Positions 15,161 to 16,483 of a stretch of DNA of 16,483 nt are shown here, piece after piece (within the stretch, counting starts at the first letter, position 1; every line of letters starts with the position of its first letter). The stretch comes from CAYNLY01 sp964398225 (lineage in GTDB: Bacteria > Pseudomonadota > Zetaproteobacteria > Mariprofundales > Mariprofundaceae): NCBI GenBank assembly GCA_964398225.1, contig CAYNLY010000033.1:1-16483 (forward strand). Reading direction: 5' to 3'. The position numbers and the translations under genes are program-made. The notes beneath the pieces were generated by a model. That model saw only the letters and a program-made list of their open reading frames with translations, was not told the origin of the DNA and made no database searches.

Positions 15161-15409
15161 CTACGCGACGACGCGGACCGTCGTCCGCCCGGCACGCTTG
15201 TAATACTCGACGCGCCCGTCGGTCAGCGCAAACAGCGTGTAGTCCTTGCCCACGCCGACGTTCGCGCCCGGACGGATCTTCGTGCCGCGCTGGCGCACCA
15301 GGATGTTGCCCGCGCGCACGAACTCGCCGCCGTATTTCTTCACGCCAAGGCGCTTGGCGTTGGAGTCGCGTCCGTTGCGGCTGGAACCGCCTGCCTTTTT
15401 GTGTGCCAT
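15161..15409 (-). CDS. rpmA: 50S ribosomal protein L27
   Basis: Large-subunit protein L27, 82 residues, full length. The N-terminus MAHKKAGGSSRNGRDS reaches the peptidyl-transferase centre in known ribosomes; there is no cleavable extension of the Firmicutes kind. KRLGVKKYGGE, then GNILVRQRGTKIRPGANVG, complete the family pattern. A GAAGGAG ribosome binding site sits before the ATG, and the gap to the rplU stop is 3 bp. Confidence 0.98.
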   Translation of the reverse strand: MAHKKAGGSSRNGRDSNAKRLGVKKYGGEFVRAGNILVRQRGTKIRPGANVGVGKDYTLFALTDGRVEYYKRAGRTTVRVVA

Positions 15410-15412
15410 CGC

Positions 15413-15766
15413 TTACTCCTTCCCGGCCTCGGCCTCCGCCTTCCTGGCGGCGGCACGCGGCTTCGTGATCTTCTCGATGCGCACCGCCGTGAACGGCTGG
15501 CGGTGGCCCTTCGTGAGCTTGTAGTTCTTGCGCCGGCGCTTCTTGAAGATGACGATCTTGCGGCCCTTGCCCTCGCCCGTGACCACGCCGGTCACCTTCG
15601 CCTTCTTCGCTTCGGCGCCGACGACAATCTTCTCGCCCTCGCCGACGAGCAGCACGTCGTCGAAGCTCACCTTGGCGCCGGGCTCAAGCCCGAGCTTTTC
15701 GATCCTCAGCTCGTCGCCTTCCTGAACGCGGTACTGCTTGCCGCCGGTACGAATCACTGCATACAT
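15413..15766 (-). CDS. rplU: 50S ribosomal protein L21
   Basis: Large-subunit protein L21 that binds 23S rRNA, 117 residues. MYAVIRTGGKQYRV at the start and FKKRRRKNYKLTKGHRQPFTAVRI near the end are diagnostic. The core ends near residue 103, the usual length; the last 14 or so residues are an Ala/Lys/Glu tail, a common variable extension. AAGGAG lies 9 nt before the ATG, and the gene is 24 bp from the rpmE stop. Confidence 0.98.
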   Translation of the reverse strand: MYAVIRTGGKQYRVQEGDELRIEKLGLEPGAKVSFDDVLLVGEGEKIVVGAEAKKAKVTGVVTGEGKGRKIVIFKKRRRKNYKLTKGHRQPFTAVRIEKITKPRAAARKAEAEAGKE

Positions 15767-15790
15767 CGTCTTCTGCTCCTTCCGCCCCGC

Positions 15791-15997
15791 TTATCCCTGC
15801 TTCTTGCCGTACTTGCGGTAGAAGCGCTCCACGCGGCCCTCGGTATCGACGATCTTCTGCTTGCCGGTGAAGAACGGATGGCAAGCCGAGCAGATCTCGA
15901 CATGGATGTCGCCCTTCGTCGAGCGGGTCTCGAAGCTGTTGCCGCACGAGCACACGACCTTGGCGGGTTTGTATTCCGGATGAATGCCTGCTTTCAC
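15791..15997 (-). CDS. rpmE: 50S ribosomal protein L31, zinc-binding form
   Basis: Large-subunit protein L31 of the type A, zinc-containing kind, 68 residues. Four cysteines C16, C18, C36 and C39 (CSCGN and CSACHPF) match the zinc ribbon. KAGIHPEY at the start and ERFYRKYGKKQ at the end are typical. The start is GTG, preceded by GGAGATGAGG; the ATG inside that purine stretch is out of frame and meets a stop at once. First gene after the promoter at 16055-16083, so it probably leads the transcript with rplU and rpmA. rpmE beside rplU is less usual than the rplU-rpmA pair. Confidence 0.96.
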   Translation of the reverse strand: MKAGIHPEYKPAKVVCSCGNSFETRSTKGDIHVEICSACHPFFTGKQKIVDTEGRVERFYRKYGKKQG

Positions 15998-16014
15998 GTC
16001 CTCATCTCCTGTCT

Positions 16015-16038
16015 GCGGAGGCCGCATCGATGCTCCGC
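16015..16038 (-). promoter_or_regulatory. Hairpin in the rpmE 5' leader
   Basis: GCGGAG and CTCCGC arms (16015-16020 and 16033-16038) enclose the palindrome GCATCGATGC (16024-16033), in the roughly 50-nt leader between the predicted start near 16048 and the GTG. The ribosome binding site lies just after it. An alternative stem (16036-16040 with 16047-16051) would compete. In E. coli, L31 represses its own mRNA through its leader; a similar role here is inference. Confidence 0.4.
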
Positions 16039-16054
16039 CCAAAGCGGGGCGCGA

Positions 16055-16083
16055 TTTATAGCGCCGCCACACCCCGAATGCAA
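16055..16083 (-). promoter_or_regulatory. Sigma70-type promoter of rpmE-rplU-rpmA
   Basis: On the minus strand TTGCAT (16083-16078), a 17-bp spacer and TATAAA (16060-16055). This is the only good promoter in the 100 bp between nuoN and rpmE. The start would be about 51 nt before the GTG of rpmE. Confidence 0.7.
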
Positions 16084-16097
16084 GCGGGGGTTTCCGG

Positions 16098-16483
16098 TCA
16101 GACGAGTCCGGTGAGCGCCTTGTGGCAGAGATCCATCAGCGGATCGGGGTAGATGCCGAGCGCGACGACCGCGATCGCGGTGACCACGACCGTGGCCTGC
16201 ATCAGCCGGTTGTCGGCGAAATTGAAGGCCACGCGCTCCTCGTCGAAGTAGATGTACTTGACCACGCGGATGTAATAGAACGCGCCGACGGCCGAAAACA
16301 GCAGCGCGTAGAGCACGAGCCACACGTGGCCCGCCTCGACGGCCGCGATGAACACCGCGTACTTGGCCCAGAAGCCGCCGAGGAACGGAATGCCGGCCAG
16401 GGAAAACAGCAGCAGGCCCATCGCCAGGGCATAGCCCGGCCTCGCCTTCGAAAGCCCGGCGAAATCATCCAGCAGCTCGCCCT
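16098..16483 (-). CDS. nuoN: NADH-quinone oxidoreductase subunit N, C-terminal part
   Basis: The last 127 residues of a proton-pumping membrane subunit of complex I; the 5' part is outside the window. GLLLFSLAGIPFLGGFWAKYAVF is the family's near-invariant late helix segment, with the conserved Lys in FWAKY, and it is followed by AFYYIRVVKYIYFDE. The final hydrophobic helix is about LMQATVVVTAIAVVALGIYP. NuoN is normally the last gene of the nuo operon, which agrees with the promoter gap that follows. NuoL and NuoM are related but end differently. Confidence 0.95.
   Translation of the reverse strand, partial: GELLDDFAGLSKARPGYALAMGLLLFSLAGIPFLGGFWAKYAVFIAAVEAGHVWLVLYALLFSAVGAFYYIRVVKYIYFDEERVAFNFADNRLMQATVVVTAIAVVALGIYPDPLMDLCHKALTGLV

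Noticed and set aside
16071..16089. 5-bp hairpin after the nuoN stop as a terminator
   Set aside because: Short stem, no T-run, and it overlaps the -35 box of the rpmE promoter.
14117..16114. A 665-codon plus-strand open frame over obg, rpmA, rplU and rpmE
   Set aside because: It is antisense to four well-recognised genes. Long open antisense frames are expected in high-GC DNA, and its translation resembles no family I know.
1..16483. Mobile element, CRISPR array, tRNA or rRNA, or defence island
   Set aside because: No transposase, terminal repeats, repeat-spacer pattern or tRNA cloverleaf seen. XerC here is the housekeeping recombinase, and the lone toxin-antitoxin pair does not make an island.

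Overview
This is a high-GC, gene-dense stretch of a Gram-negative proteobacterial chromosome. The gene content suggests a gammaproteobacterium or a near relative such as Acidithiobacillia. A DUF484 protein sits directly before xerC, and EnvC, CtpA and a YibQ-type deacetylase-fold protein sit side by side. The proteins look like housekeeping genes of a free-living aerobe (NuoN is present). I cannot name the genus from sequence alone.

Left end (1-1909). A PIN-domain toxin, cut by the window edge, and its Phd/YefM-type antitoxin form an operon on the minus strand. Its promoter is clear, with a near-perfect palindrome over the expected transcription start. Facing away on the plus strand are a MutT-like NUDIX hydrolase and a DUF481 outer-membrane protein with a strong ribosome binding site. 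DUF481 converges on xerC and overlaps it by 19 bp. A perfect 11-bp inverted repeat lies just beyond the DUF481 stop, inside the xerC tail.

Main block (1891-15997). Seventeen minus-strand genes follow with almost no gaps. In transcription order they are rpmE, rplU, rpmA, obg, proB, proA, nadD, rsfS, rlmH, envC, ctpA, yibQ-like, DUF502, a TPR protein, an L,D-transpeptidase, a DUF484-GGDEF diguanylate cyclase and xerC. Most junctions are 1-8 bp overlaps (ATGA, GTGA, TTGA, TGATG) or 3-bp gaps, so translational coupling is likely. The visible breaks are an intrinsic terminator between rpmA and obg and a 70-bp gap between envC and ctpA. The themes run in sequence: ribosomal proteins and ribosome maturation (L31, L21, L27, Obg, RsfS, RlmH), proline and NAD synthesis, then cell-envelope work (EnvC amidase activator, CtpA protease, YibQ-like protein, DUF502, TPR protein, L,D-transpeptidase), ending with c-di-GMP signalling and chromosome-dimer resolution.

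Right end (16098-16483). The C-terminus of NuoN closes what is presumably a nuo operon. A good sigma70-type promoter in the 100-bp gap before rpmE starts the main block.

I see no mobile element, CRISPR array, tRNA or rRNA, and no gene-free stretch over 300 bp. I do not see a clearly new system. The least ordinary parts are the TPR/transpeptidase pair sharing a C-terminal NTF2-like domain, the DUF484-GGDEF fusion beside xerC, and the small control elements at the toxin-antitoxin, rpmE, rpmA/obg and xerC/DUF481 sites.
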